Assembly (NCBI RefSeq): GCF_007904105.1
Contig: NZ_CP042325.1
Span: 1,054,001-1,118,000 of the forward strand
From: Corynebacterium sp. sy039
GTDB taxonomy: Bacteria; Actinomycetota; Actinomycetes; Mycobacteriales; Mycobacteriaceae
Length of the DNA: 64,000 nt
Reading direction: 5' to 3'
How positions within the stretch are numbered: position 1 is the stretch's first letter; each line of letters opens with the position of its first letter. The translations under genes and the position numbers were made by a program. The notes beneath the pieces are model-generated. The model had not been told where the DNA came from, ran no database searches, and worked only from the letters and a program-made list of their open reading frames with translations. Shown here in pieces: positions 51,372 to 60,203 of the stretch.

Positions 51372-54300
51372 TTAGTTACGATCTTCAATAGTGCCTTCCA
51401 TGTCTAGGAAAGTAGTGCGCAATGTATCAAGACTTTCCTGAGTAGGATTCTCCCATAGACCACGTTCTGCAGCTTCTAGCAGTCGTTCCGAGATATCACG
51501 CAATGCCCACGGATTAGAATTCTCAAAAAACTCGCGATTAGTCGGATCAGCAACATAGGTTTCGCTTAGTTTTTCATACATCCAATCGTCCATGAGTCCA
51601 GTCGTCGCATCATAACCAAAGAGATAATCCACAGTAGCACTCATCTCAAACGCCCCCTTGTAACCATGATTGCGCATTGCCTCTAACCAGCGAGGATTGA
51701 CAACACGAGCACGGAATACGCGACGAGACTCTTCATGCAAGGTACGAGTTTTTACTGTTTCTTGTCTCGTCGAGTCGCCAATATAAGCATCAGGAGACTC
51801 ACCGGTGAGTGCACGCACAGCTGCAACCATGCCACCGTGGAATTGGAAGTAATCATCAGAATCAGCGATATCGTGTTCAGCGGAATCGACGTTCTTCGCT
51901 GCTACTTGGATACGTCGATAAGCATTATGCATTTCCTGTTCAGCTCGAACCCCATCAAGATTGCGTCCATAGGCATAACCACCCCAGGTGCTATATACTG
52001 CGGCAAGATCTTGGTCATTGCGCCAGTTACCAGATTCAATAAGCTCTAGTAGACCTGCACCATAGGTACCTGGTTTGGAACCAAAGATACGTCGAATCGG
52101 CATGGCATCTTCCATTGCATGAGCACGAACATAATTATGTTCTGGTGCTTCATCAAGACTAGCGACGAGTTGGATAGCATCGTCAAGCAAAGCGATAACA
52201 TGAGGAAAAGCATCTCGGAAAAAGCCGGAAATACGAACTGTCACGTCAATACGTGGACGACCAAGTTCTTCCAAAGGGATAACGGCCAAATCGATTACTC
52301 TACGGGAGGCTTCATCCCAAATGGGACGAATACCTAAGAGCGCAAAGACTTCTGCTATATCATCGCCTGAGGTGCGCATTGCAGAAGTACCCCAGATGCT
52401 TAGCCCTACTGATTTAGGATAAGCATTATCATGTTCTTTCTGGTACCGCTCAATAAGCGAATCAGCTAGCAGCTGACCAGTTTCCCATGCTAGGCGCGAA
52501 GGCACTGACTTGGGATCGACGGAATAGAAATTACGTCCAGTCGGTAGTACATTGATCAATCCGCGCATAGGTGAACCTGATGGTCCAGCTTCGATGAACC
52601 GTCCGTCAAGTGCTCGGATAATTTGATGAAGTTCTGCACTTGTTGCTTCAAGACGCGGAATAATTTCTTGGCAACTAAATACTAATAGTTTGCGTAGCGC
52701 GGCATGGTCAGTGCTTTGTGGTAATGGCGTGGCCTGAAGAATCTGATCAATACTGTGTACGTGCCATTGCTTATCTTCTAGTTGCTCTAGCAGGTTATAT
52801 GCAATTTTTTCTATTTCGTCAACGCGGTGTCGGGTTTCTTGTCCGGTTTCTGATAAGCCGAGTGTTTCGCGTAGACCTGGTACTGCTTCTTCCCCACCCC
52901 ATAGTTGACGGGCACGTAGCATTGCTAGGACTAGCTCTACACGTGTGGTTCCGTTGAGTACCTCTCCCAGGATATGGAGTCCACCTCGGATAGCAACGTC
53001 TTTGATTTCACAAAGCCAGCCGTCGATTTCCATCATCTTATCGTCGAAGGCATCGTCATCGGGGCGTTCGTCCCAGCCTAGATCAGAGTCCATTTTTGCT
53101 GCTTGGAGCAGTGTCCAGATTTCTTGGCGAATCGCAGGAAGTTTTGCTGGATCCATTGCGGAAATTGTGGCGTGTTCGTCGAGAAGCTGCTCCAGACGGG
53201 TGATATCGCCATAACTTTCTGCACGTGCCATAGGCGGAATCATGTGATCGATGAGAGTGGCATGGACACGACGTTTTGCTTGTGTCCCCTCACCTGGATC
53301 ATTAACTAAGAATGGGTAGATCAGTGGCAAGTCGGCGATTGCCTGATCGGGATAGCACTGCGCGGAAAGTCCAGCGTTTTTTCCAGGTAGCCATTCCATA
53401 TTTCCATGTTTACCCATGTGAACAATGGCATCGGCACCAAAGACTTCGCGCAACCAATAATATGTACCAAGGTAATGATGGTTCGCAGGTAAGTCTGGAT
53501 CGTGGTAAATGCCTACTGGATTTTCGCCAAATCCTCGTGGCGGTTGGATCATGATGATGACATTGCCAAACTGTAAGCCAGCAATATATATTTCCTGAGT
53601 GTCAGGATTGACATAGTGCTCACCTGGTGCTTGCCCCCAGTGCGCAGTCATCTCTTCTTGCATATCAGCAGGCAATGTAGCAAAGAACTCAAGGTATTTT
53701 TCTTTGCTTAATTTGAGTGGGTTATTCTCAAGTACCTCTTGGGTTAACCATTGTGGGTCATGGCCGCCGGCGTCGATAATAGCGTGCATGAGTGCATCGC
53801 CATCTAAGGAACCTTGGTCATCTGAACTGGTATATCCCGGGATGAGGGTGGTATCTCCCAGATCATAACCAGCTTTTTCTAATTCGCGTAGTAGCTTTAG
53901 CGTAGACAACGGCGTATCTAAGCCTACTGCGTTTCCGATCCGTGCATGTTTAGTGGGATAAGCAGAGAACATGAGCACAATTTTCTTTGCTGCATTGTCT
54001 ATGCTGCGGAGCATTGCATAACGATATGCGATACCAGCTAGTCGACGACACCGCTCTGGATCGGGTACATATGAGATCAGACCGTTGTGATCGTATTCCT
54101 TGAACGAAAAAGCAATGCTGATGATTCTGCCGTCGAACTCTGGTACTGCAATTTGGCTTGCAACATCTACTGGGGATAGTCCTTCATCATTTTCTTCCCA
54201 CTGTGCGCGAGAATTAGTTAACGCAAGACCTTGGATGATGGGAATATCTAGTTCTGCCAGAGCAGCGACATCCCATGATTCATCATCGCCACCAGCACCT

Positions 54301-55010
54301 GCAGCAGCAGGTTTTGTGCCTCCAGCAGCTAATACAGTGGTGATGAGGGCATCGCAGGTTGCTAGTTCTTGAAGAAGTTGCTCGGGTGCTTGTCGCAATG
54401 ATGCAGTATAGAGTGCCACAGGCTGAGCACCACGTTCTTCGATTGCTTGTGCAAGTGCTTCAACATAGGCAGTGTTTCCTGCTAGGTGTTGTGCGCGGTA
54501 GTACACAATGCCGATGCGTGGTATGGGGTTTTGTGCTTTAGTTACAGCAGAGTTGCTATGAGCGGTGTTATCAGTGCGATCAAGATATCCCCACAGTGGC
54601 ATATGCTGAGGTGGTGCAAAGCCAAAGCCAGTGAACAAAATGGTGTCGGAGAGAAAATGATGGAGGTTAACGAGGTTTTCCACTCCGCCTTCAGCAAGAT
54701 ATGTATGGGCTGTTGTTACCGTACCAGAGGCAACTGTTGATAGCTGTGTCAGTTCAGCATCAATGGCGCGTTCCCCGGAGACGACAATAGTGGGTACCCC
54801 AGAGTCAAGGAGCTTTTCTATCCCCTGCTCCCATGCTCTTTTACCACCTAGTAGTCTGACAATAAACACATCAGTGCTGCGGATATGTTCGTCTAACCAC
54901 GACATACTAATCGACGTTGGATTAGCATACTTGAAGTGCACATTCTCGTGTGCATTAGCAGCTTGTGCAGTTAATAAATCTGTGTCTGAAGTGGAAAGTA
55001 AGGTAATCAC
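51372..55010 (-). CDS. cobN: Cobaltochelatase, CobN subunit
   Basis: 1212 residues from a GTG at 55010 with SD AAGGA upstream. It is the large H-subunit of a class I metal chelatase: GGKRAWEQGIEKLLDSGVPT near the start, then IVHMGKHGNMEWLPGKNAGL in the middle and MRGLINVLPTGRNFYSVDPK and YAYGRNLDGVRAEQEM toward the end. CobN inserts cobalt into hydrogenobyrinate a,c-diamide with two AAA+ subunits (CobS/CobT or BchI/BchD-type), which are not in this window. A cobalamin riboswitch lies in its leader. It is divergently oriented from cobG. Confidence 0.94.
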   Translation of the reverse strand: MITLLSTSDTDLLTAQAANAHENVHFKYANPTSISMSWLDEHIRSTDVFIVRLLGGKRAWEQGIEKLLDSGVPTIVVSGERAIDAELTQLSTVASGTVTTAHTYLAEGGVENLVNLHHFLSDTILFTGFGFAPPQHMPLWGYLDRTDNTAHSNSAVTKAQNPIPRIGIVYYRAQHLAGNTAYVEALAQAIEERGAQPVALYTASLRQAPEQLLQELATCDALITTVLAAGGTKPAAAGAGGDDESWDVAALAELDIPIIQGLALTNSRAQWEENDEGLSPVDVASQIAVPEFDGRIISIAFSFKEYDHNGLISYVPDPERCRRLAGIAYRYAMLRSIDNAAKKIVLMFSAYPTKHARIGNAVGLDTPLSTLKLLRELEKAGYDLGDTTLIPGYTSSDDQGSLDGDALMHAIIDAGGHDPQWLTQEVLENNPLKLSKEKYLEFFATLPADMQEEMTAHWGQAPGEHYVNPDTQEIYIAGLQFGNVIIMIQPPRGFGENPVGIYHDPDLPANHHYLGTYYWLREVFGADAIVHMGKHGNMEWLPGKNAGLSAQCYPDQAIADLPLIYPFLVNDPGEGTQAKRRVHATLIDHMIPPMARAESYGDITRLEQLLDEHATISAMDPAKLPAIRQEIWTLLQAAKMDSDLGWDERPDDDAFDDKMMEIDGWLCEIKDVAIRGGLHILGEVLNGTTRVELVLAMLRARQLWGGEEAVPGLRETLGLSETGQETRHRVDEIEKIAYNLLEQLEDKQWHVHSIDQILQATPLPQSTDHAALRKLLVFSCQEIIPRLEATSAELHQIIRALDGRFIEAGPSGSPMRGLINVLPTGRNFYSVDPKSVPSRLAWETGQLLADSLIERYQKEHDNAYPKSVGLSIWGTSAMRTSGDDIAEVFALLGIRPIWDEASRRVIDLAVIPLEELGRPRIDVTVRISGFFRDAFPHVIALLDDAIQLVASLDEAPEHNYVRAHAMEDAMPIRRIFGSKPGTYGAGLLELIESGNWRNDQDLAAVYSTWGGYAYGRNLDGVRAEQEMHNAYRRIQVAAKNVDSAEHDIADSDDYFQFHGGMVAAVRALTGESPDAYIGDSTRQETVKTRTLHEESRRVFRARVVNPRWLEAMRNHGYKGAFEMSATVDYLFGYDATTGLMDDWMYEKLSETYVADPTNREFFENSNPWALRDISERLLEAAERGLWENPTQESLDTLRTTFLDMEGTIEDRN

Positions 55011-55059
55011 TATGGTCCTTATAGAAATCGTAGAAGGGTAACGCGCCCTTAGGCGATGA

Positions 55060-55150
55060 GGTGCTAAAACTACCGCTTATATTCCCATAGGTCTGACTAT
55101 GACAGTGGCGCGACCGCGCGGAATTACACCGACTTCCATAGAAACATAAA
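55060..55150 (-). promoter_or_regulatory. Cobalamin riboswitch in the cobN leader
   Basis: On the minus strand the leader reads GGAAGTCGGTGTAATTCC (plus 55120-55137), then GCGCGGTCGCGCCACTGT (55102-55119) and CATAGTCAGACC. GGTG-x-AA-x-TCC, GCGG-x-CGCGCCACTGT and AGTCAGAC are the invariant core of the B12 riboswitch. The outer helices are not well defined, so the ends are approximate. No T-run lies between core and GTG, pointing to translational control; a GTTACCCTT run downstream could pair with the AAGGA site. Confidence 0.82.
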
Positions 55151-55207
55151 TATGCAGGTGGCTTATATGTCACAGAATAGCATGAGCAGTAAGTTAAACT
55201 GATATAT

Positions 55208-56413
55208 GTGACTGCCCGAAAACATTTGTCCCCATCGAGGGATAGCAATAGTGACGAGACGAAAAAAGAAAAAAACGTTATACGAGGTTCTCGTACCGAT
55301 CGATGTCCTGGTGCCCATTCCCTGCACCAAGCTGCCGACGGATATGTTGGTCGTCTTCGATTCCCGGGTGGTCTTGTGCAACCAGAAAATTGGGAGACAA
55401 TCCATCAACTCGCAGCCGAACATGGTGATTCTCATTTTCATCTCACTTCTCGTGGCAACGTCCAAATACGTGGGATAAAAGACCCCTTGGCCTTTAGCAA
55501 TGCTGTATCCCAGGCGCGGCTTGTACCGTCGAAAGCTCATGATAGATTGCGCAATATCATTGCTTCGCCTTTTTCTACCCAACTATGGGAGGTAGTCGCC
55601 AAGTTTGATGCTGCATTATTAGCTAACGATGAAATTGTGGGTTTACCTGGTCGGATTCTTTTTGGTTTTGATTCAGGCGAAGGTGATATCCTCAGCCAAA
55701 AACCAGACTTTGGCATGATGCACTTTGAGTATGGTTCGTTACTCATTCTGGGAGGAGAACTTACACGCGTAGCCATTGATCGCGTTCAAGATAGCAATGA
55801 AATTTTGCTTGCAGCAGCAGTTAAGTGGCAGCAGGAACGGGCACAACTATGGCGTGTGCATGAGCATGATTCTTTTTCACAACACACAATTGACTTTTTG
55901 GTAGACACCTACAACTTGACCATGCTCGACCAGCACGATATGCCAGCGCTATCCCAGGAACAAAGTCAGAAGCGACGTGTTGGTTGGTTCGATAATGAGC
56001 ATGGTTCAGTAACATTGGGGTTCGCTAGTGCATTTGGCCAATATGATGCCACTATCGCACAAATTCTTGCAGCTATTGGTGCGCCCACGACGGTAACGCC
56101 TTGGGCAAGTGTCATTGTGCATGATGTGTCTGAAAGCGTAGCAGAAGCGATAGTTAAAGTCTTGGCTCCTATGGGAATGATTTTTGACGAACAATCTCCT
56201 TGGTTGTCCCTCAGTGCGTGTACCGGATTACCTGGATGCACACAGGCACTATCTAATGTACGTCATGATGCCGCAGCCTATGCTCAGCAACAGACTCAGG
56301 TTGAGGGACTAGTACATTTTTCTGGTTGCCAACGTAGATGCGGCCACCCATTAGATACTCATACAGAATTTTTAGCTATTTCCGACGCAGAATATGAGGT
56401 CAGTACCCGATGA
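55208..56413 (+). CDS. cobG: Precorrin-3B synthase CobG
   Basis: 401 residues from a GTG at 55208. It has the layout of a sulfite/nitrite-reductase-like siroheme protein: DRCPGAHSLHQAADGYVGRL at the N-terminus, FHLTSRGNVQIRGI, and the 4Fe-4S ligands ACTGLPGC (C-x5-C) and GCQRRCG (C-x3-C) near the end. CobG makes precorrin-3B from precorrin-3A using molecular oxygen, so it marks the aerobic corrin pathway. The stop overlaps the cobH start by four bases. The start is close to the divergent cobN leader. Confidence 0.9.
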   Translation: MTARKHLSPSRDSNSDETKKEKNVIRGSRTDRCPGAHSLHQAADGYVGRLRFPGGLVQPENWETIHQLAAEHGDSHFHLTSRGNVQIRGIKDPLAFSNAVSQARLVPSKAHDRLRNIIASPFSTQLWEVVAKFDAALLANDEIVGLPGRILFGFDSGEGDILSQKPDFGMMHFEYGSLLILGGELTRVAIDRVQDSNEILLAAAVKWQQERAQLWRVHEHDSFSQHTIDFLVDTYNLTMLDQHDMPALSQEQSQKRRVGWFDNEHGSVTLGFASAFGQYDATIAQILAAIGAPTTVTPWASVIVHDVSESVAEAIVKVLAPMGMIFDEQSPWLSLSACTGLPGCTQALSNVRHDAAAYAQQQTQVEGLVHFSGCQRRCGHPLDTHTEFLAISDAEYEVSTR

Positions 56414-57114
56414 TGGAAAAAAATGATGTGGCTTATCCTCATGTAGCCCCCTATTTCAATGATGTAACACAGGAATATATCACTGACGGCAATGCTATTT
56501 ATCGTCGTTCCTTTGCAATGATCCGTGCTGAATCTGATCTTCGAGATTTTTCTGAAGACCAAGCACGAGTTGCAGTGCGTATGATTCATGCTGCTGGTGA
56601 TACCGCACTAGCCAAAGACATTGCTATGAGTGATGATGTTGTTGAACATACCTATGCGGCACTAGCCCAAGGAGCACCCATTTTGTGCGACGTTACCATG
56701 GTTGCCACAGGTATCACACGCATGAGATTACCTGCACATAATGATATTCGATGCTTGTTGCACGACCCAGCAGTTCCTGAATTAGCACACACATTAGGCA
56801 CGACACGCAGTGCTGCAGCTGTGGAACTATGGAAACCTGATTTAGCACATGCAGTGGTAGCCATTGGTAATGCGCCAACCGCACTTTTTCATTTGCTCAA
56901 TGAGCTTGCTGCCTCACCAGAATTACCGCGTCCCGCTGCTATAGTTGGCATTCCTGTTGGTTTTGTGGGTGCAGCAGAATCAAAACTGGCACTGGCTCGT
57001 ATGGCAGAGCAACTCGGTACGCACTATATCACTGTGCATGGTCGTCGGGGTGGCTCAGCAATTACCTGTGCTGCACTCAATGCCCTAGCTCATCCTGAGG
57101 AGATTATGTCGTGA
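56410..57114 (+). CDS. cobH: Precorrin-8X methylmutase
   Basis: 234 residues. The N-terminal block IYRRSFAMIRAESDL is the conserved substrate-binding region, followed by VRMIHAAGDTALAKDI containing the catalytic His, DVTMVATGITRMRL and GIPVGFVGAAESK. It moves a methyl group to give hydrogenobyrinic acid. It overlaps cobG by four bases at its start and cobIJ by four bases at its end, so the three genes are translationally coupled. Confidence 0.95.
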   Translation: MMEKNDVAYPHVAPYFNDVTQEYITDGNAIYRRSFAMIRAESDLRDFSEDQARVAVRMIHAAGDTALAKDIAMSDDVVEHTYAALAQGAPILCDVTMVATGITRMRLPAHNDIRCLLHDPAVPELAHTLGTTRSAAAVELWKPDLAHAVVAIGNAPTALFHLLNELAASPELPRPAAIVGIPVGFVGAAESKLALARMAEQLGTHYITVHGRRGGSAITCAALNALAHPEEIMS

Positions 57115-58622
57115 GCAATAATTTTGGTGGAAAACTAATCGGTATTGGTGTCGGTCCTGGTGACCCGGAGTTGCTCACCATCAAAGCGATAAAAGCATTA
57201 GAAAGCGCTGATGTTGTTGCTTTTCACGCCAAACCACAAGGTGAGTCAACGGCCTATGAGATTGTGAAAGAGCATATCAAAAGCCATCAACATTTAGAAT
57301 TACTGGAATATCCAGTCACCACGGGTATCACTGAGCATCCAGGTGGTTATGCAGGCGCAATGGCTGAGTTCTATCATCAAGCTAGTCAGCGATTGTCACA
57401 GCATTTATCTGAGGGAAAGACTGTGGCGGTGCTTGCTCTTGGGGATCCCATGCTTTATAGCTCATATCAGCATTTGCATAGGGTTTTGGCACAGGATTAT
57501 GCCGCAGAAATCGTACCGGGTATCCCCTCCATTACTGCTGCTGCAGATTATCTTGGCCTGGCACTGGCAGAGGAGAAAGAAATCCTTAGTATTATTCCGG
57601 GAACTTGCAGCCGGGAAGAAATAACTCAAGCATTATCACAGTGCCAGAGCGCAGTCATCATGAAGCTAGGCAGAACCTTTAACAAGGTAAAGGCCGCTAT
57701 GATTCAGGCTGGGGTTGCTCAGCGAGCATATGTTGTCGTCCGGGTAGGAATGGCAGGTCAAAAGCACATCCCCTTACTAGACGCGCAAGAAAAAGATGTC
57801 CCCTATTTTTCTGTTGCTGTCGTACCATCTTTGGAGGCACAAAAAGACGACATTGTCACAGAAAACATAACCCAGCGACGAGGTGAAGTAGTCGTTCTTG
57901 GATTAGGACCTGGTGCGTCTGAATGGACAACTCCAGAAGCTACAGAGGAACTGGCATACGCCACTGACCTTATTGGCTACACCACCTATATTAACCGCGT
58001 GCCAAAGATTCCTGGTCAGCGTCGACACGCTAGTGATAATAAAGTGGAAGCAGAACGAGCAGCAATGGCGTTGGATTTAGCCAAGCGAGGGCGTCGGGTG
58101 GCTGTTGTATCTTCTGGTGATCCTGGTGTTTTTGCGATGGCAGCTGCGGTATTAGAAACTGCAGATGATCCCCAATGGGCTGATGTGTCAGTTCGTATTG
58201 TTCCTGGTATGACCGCTGCTCAAGCAGTTGCTGCACGCGTAGGTGCACCGCTTGGTCATGATTTCGGCATGATTTCCCTGTCCGATAGGTTGAAGCCTTT
58301 TAGCGTTATTGAAAAAAGAATTCATGCACTTGCCCAGGCAGATATGGCTTTTGCGGTATATAACCCAGCGTCACGGGAACGTCGTGAACAAGTGACACGA
58401 TTGCGCGATATTGTGTGCCGCTATCAGCAACCACACACCCCGGTGATCGTCGCGCGAGCAGTAGGAAGTGCTGAGGAAAACATCACTATTACTGATCTTG
58501 AGCATTTTGATCCTAGCATTGTCGATATGCGCACCATGATCATTATTGGTGCCTCAACTACTCGCACGTATCGTGCGCACGATACAACACGAGTATTTAC
58601 TTCACGACGTTATCCCGCATAG
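57111..58622 (+). CDS. cobIJ: CobI-CobJ fusion: precorrin-2 C20- and precorrin-3B C17-methyltransferase
   Basis: 503 residues from a GTG at 57111. Two complete tetrapyrrole methylase domains are fused: the N-terminal one (LIGIGVGPGDPELLTIKA, AVLALGDPMLYSSY; about 1-245) is CobI, the C-terminal one (VVVLGLGPGASEWTTPEA, VVSSGDPGVFAMAAAV; about 260-503) is CobJ. Both have the GxGxG-PxxxxLT and GDP motifs of the family. The fusion is standard in mycobacteria and corynebacteria. It is the last gene of the cobG operon and its stop is only two bases from the stop of the opposing cobK. Confidence 0.94.
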   Translation: MSNNFGGKLIGIGVGPGDPELLTIKAIKALESADVVAFHAKPQGESTAYEIVKEHIKSHQHLELLEYPVTTGITEHPGGYAGAMAEFYHQASQRLSQHLSEGKTVAVLALGDPMLYSSYQHLHRVLAQDYAAEIVPGIPSITAAADYLGLALAEEKEILSIIPGTCSREEITQALSQCQSAVIMKLGRTFNKVKAAMIQAGVAQRAYVVVRVGMAGQKHIPLLDAQEKDVPYFSVAVVPSLEAQKDDIVTENITQRRGEVVVLGLGPGASEWTTPEATEELAYATDLIGYTTYINRVPKIPGQRRHASDNKVEAERAAMALDLAKRGRRVAVVSSGDPGVFAMAAAVLETADDPQWADVSVRIVPGMTAAQAVAARVGAPLGHDFGMISLSDRLKPFSVIEKRIHALAQADMAFAVYNPASRERREQVTRLRDIVCRYQQPHTPVIVARAVGSAEENITITDLEHFDPSIVDMRTMIIIGASTTRTYRAHDTTRVFTSRRYPA

Positions 58623-58624
58623 TT

Positions 58625-59359
58625 TCATGCAAGCATAGAAATATAGCGCATAGCATCGTCAACGCTTGTTGCCTCATAGCTTGCTTTAGGCAGAATCGGG
58701 CGCTGAATCATAACAACGCTAATCCCTAATTCTCGTGCTGCTGTTAGTTTCGCCTGGGTGAGTTGTCCACCAGAGTTCTTTGTGACAACACAATCAATTT
58801 GATTGTCACGCATTATCTTCTTCTCAGTAGATACCTCAAAAGGTCCACGCGATAAAATTAGCCGATGGCGTGGAGGCAAAGGACACGAAGGTTTTTCCAC
58901 ACAGCGAATGACGTAGAGATTATAAGGATCATGGGCAAAATGAGTAAGCTGTTGGCGCCCAATTGTTAGGAAAATGTGGTGGAATTGCTGAGCACATACT
59001 TGAGCTGCTTTGCTCATGGAATCAACACTGACCCATTTGTCTCGGGCTTGTGGTTGCCAGCCGAGGCGTCGCAAAGCAATAAGCGGAATCCCAGTAGCCC
59101 GTGCTGCTTCAGAAGCACTGATACTAATACGCTCGGCAAAAGGGTGTGTAGCATCAATGATGAGTTCGATGCCATGCGTTAATAACCAGGCAGCAAGACC
59201 TGCGGGACCACCAAAGCCACCTATATGCACTTCCCCGACAGGCAACCGAGGATGAGTCACCCTGCCAGCTAACGAACTGGTGACATACCAACCATACTCA
59301 TAGAGTTCTTGTGCTAGTTGTCGTGCCTCATGAGTGCCACCAAGAATTAACGCACGCAT
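58625..59359 (-). CDS. cobK: Precorrin-6A reductase
   Basis: 244 residues starting MRALILGGTHEARQLAQELY, the NADPH-binding N-terminus of CobK/CbiJ, with IDATHPFAERISISASEAAR, the active-site block, and VIRCVEKPSCPLPPRH. It reduces precorrin-6A to precorrin-6B using NADPH. It overlaps the upstream cobM by 13 bases. Orientation and position (cobK-cobM-cobL reading leftward) match M. tuberculosis Rv2070c-Rv2072c. Confidence 0.95.
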   Translation of the reverse strand: MRALILGGTHEARQLAQELYEYGWYVTSSLAGRVTHPRLPVGEVHIGGFGGPAGLAAWLLTHGIELIIDATHPFAERISISASEAARATGIPLIALRRLGWQPQARDKWVSVDSMSKAAQVCAQQFHHIFLTIGRQQLTHFAHDPYNLYVIRCVEKPSCPLPPRHRLILSRGPFEVSTEKKIMRDNQIDCVVTKNSGGQLTQAKLTAARELGISVVMIQRPILPKASYEATSVDDAMRYISMLA

Positions 59360-60120
59360 GGGATGGTTCGTCCTTCTTCATCACGAGGTCGATGCAGGGA
59401 ATATAAATATGAATCGCTAAAAGTATCTGCAGTGAGCACATTACCTACGATAATCACTGCAGTGCGTTGAATCTGTGCTTCTTCTACTTTCTCAGCAATG
59501 TCTTGGAGAGTTCCACGACAGATAGTTTCTTCTGGGCGACTAGCATAGGCGACCACAGCGCAAGGACAATCATCACCATAATTCGGTGTGAGTTCACGAA
59601 CGACTCGTCGAATATCATGCACCGCCAAATGAATAACCATCGTTGCACGGCTTTGACCCAAACTGTGGAGATCCTCCCCCACTGGCATACGCGAAGCACG
59701 CCCTTGAACCCTCGTGAGAATTACTGTCTGTCCAACTGTAGGTACTGTTAATTCTCGCCCCAATACTGCTGCCGCCGCACTAAAAGCAGTAACCCCAGGA
59801 ACAATTTCGTACTGTATTTTATGCTGCTCAAGGCGACGAAGTTGTTCAGCAAGTGCTGAATAAATAGATGTATCGCCAGAATGCAAGCGCGCGACGTCAT
59901 GCCCTTGCTCATCAGCAGCAATGATTAAAGAAATAATCTCATCAAGCGGCATTCGTGCTGTATTTATTACTTGTGCTCCCTCTGGAGTATGTTCTAAAAC
60001 CTCTTGAGGCACAATTGAGCCTGCATATAGGCACACCTGACAAGAGCGAATGAGCTTATCTGCCCGCAAAGTAAGCAAATCAGCCGCACCTGGACCTGCA
60101 CCAATAAAATAAACAGTCAC
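59347..60120 (-). CDS. cobM: Precorrin-4 C11-methyltransferase
   Basis: 257 residues. A single tetrapyrrole methylase domain with MTVYFIGAGPGAADLLTLRA at the start and RLHSGDTSIYSALAEQL, plus YEIVPGVTAFSAAAAVLGRE, is specific to CobM/CbiF. It methylates C11 of precorrin-4. The neighbouring gap to cobL is 83 bp; the downstream cobK overlaps it. Confidence 0.95.
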   Translation of the reverse strand: MTVYFIGAGPGAADLLTLRADKLIRSCQVCLYAGSIVPQEVLEHTPEGAQVINTARMPLDEIISLIIAADEQGHDVARLHSGDTSIYSALAEQLRRLEQHKIQYEIVPGVTAFSAAAAVLGRELTVPTVGQTVILTRVQGRASRMPVGEDLHSLGQSRATMVIHLAVHDIRRVVRELTPNYGDDCPCAVVAYASRPEETICRGTLQDIAEKVEEAQIQRTAVIIVGNVLTADTFSDSYLYSLHRPRDEEGRTIPCVR

Positions 60121-60203
60121 AAAAAATCCTTTGCCAAATTAATGATTGGTTTTTATCTTAGTCGTACACACGGGTGTGCATTAAAAATTTTTCAAGAACT
60201 ATG

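Noticed and set aside
55160..55207. Assigning the cobalamin riboswitch to cobG
   Set aside because: The conserved core reads only on the minus strand, in the direction of cobN.
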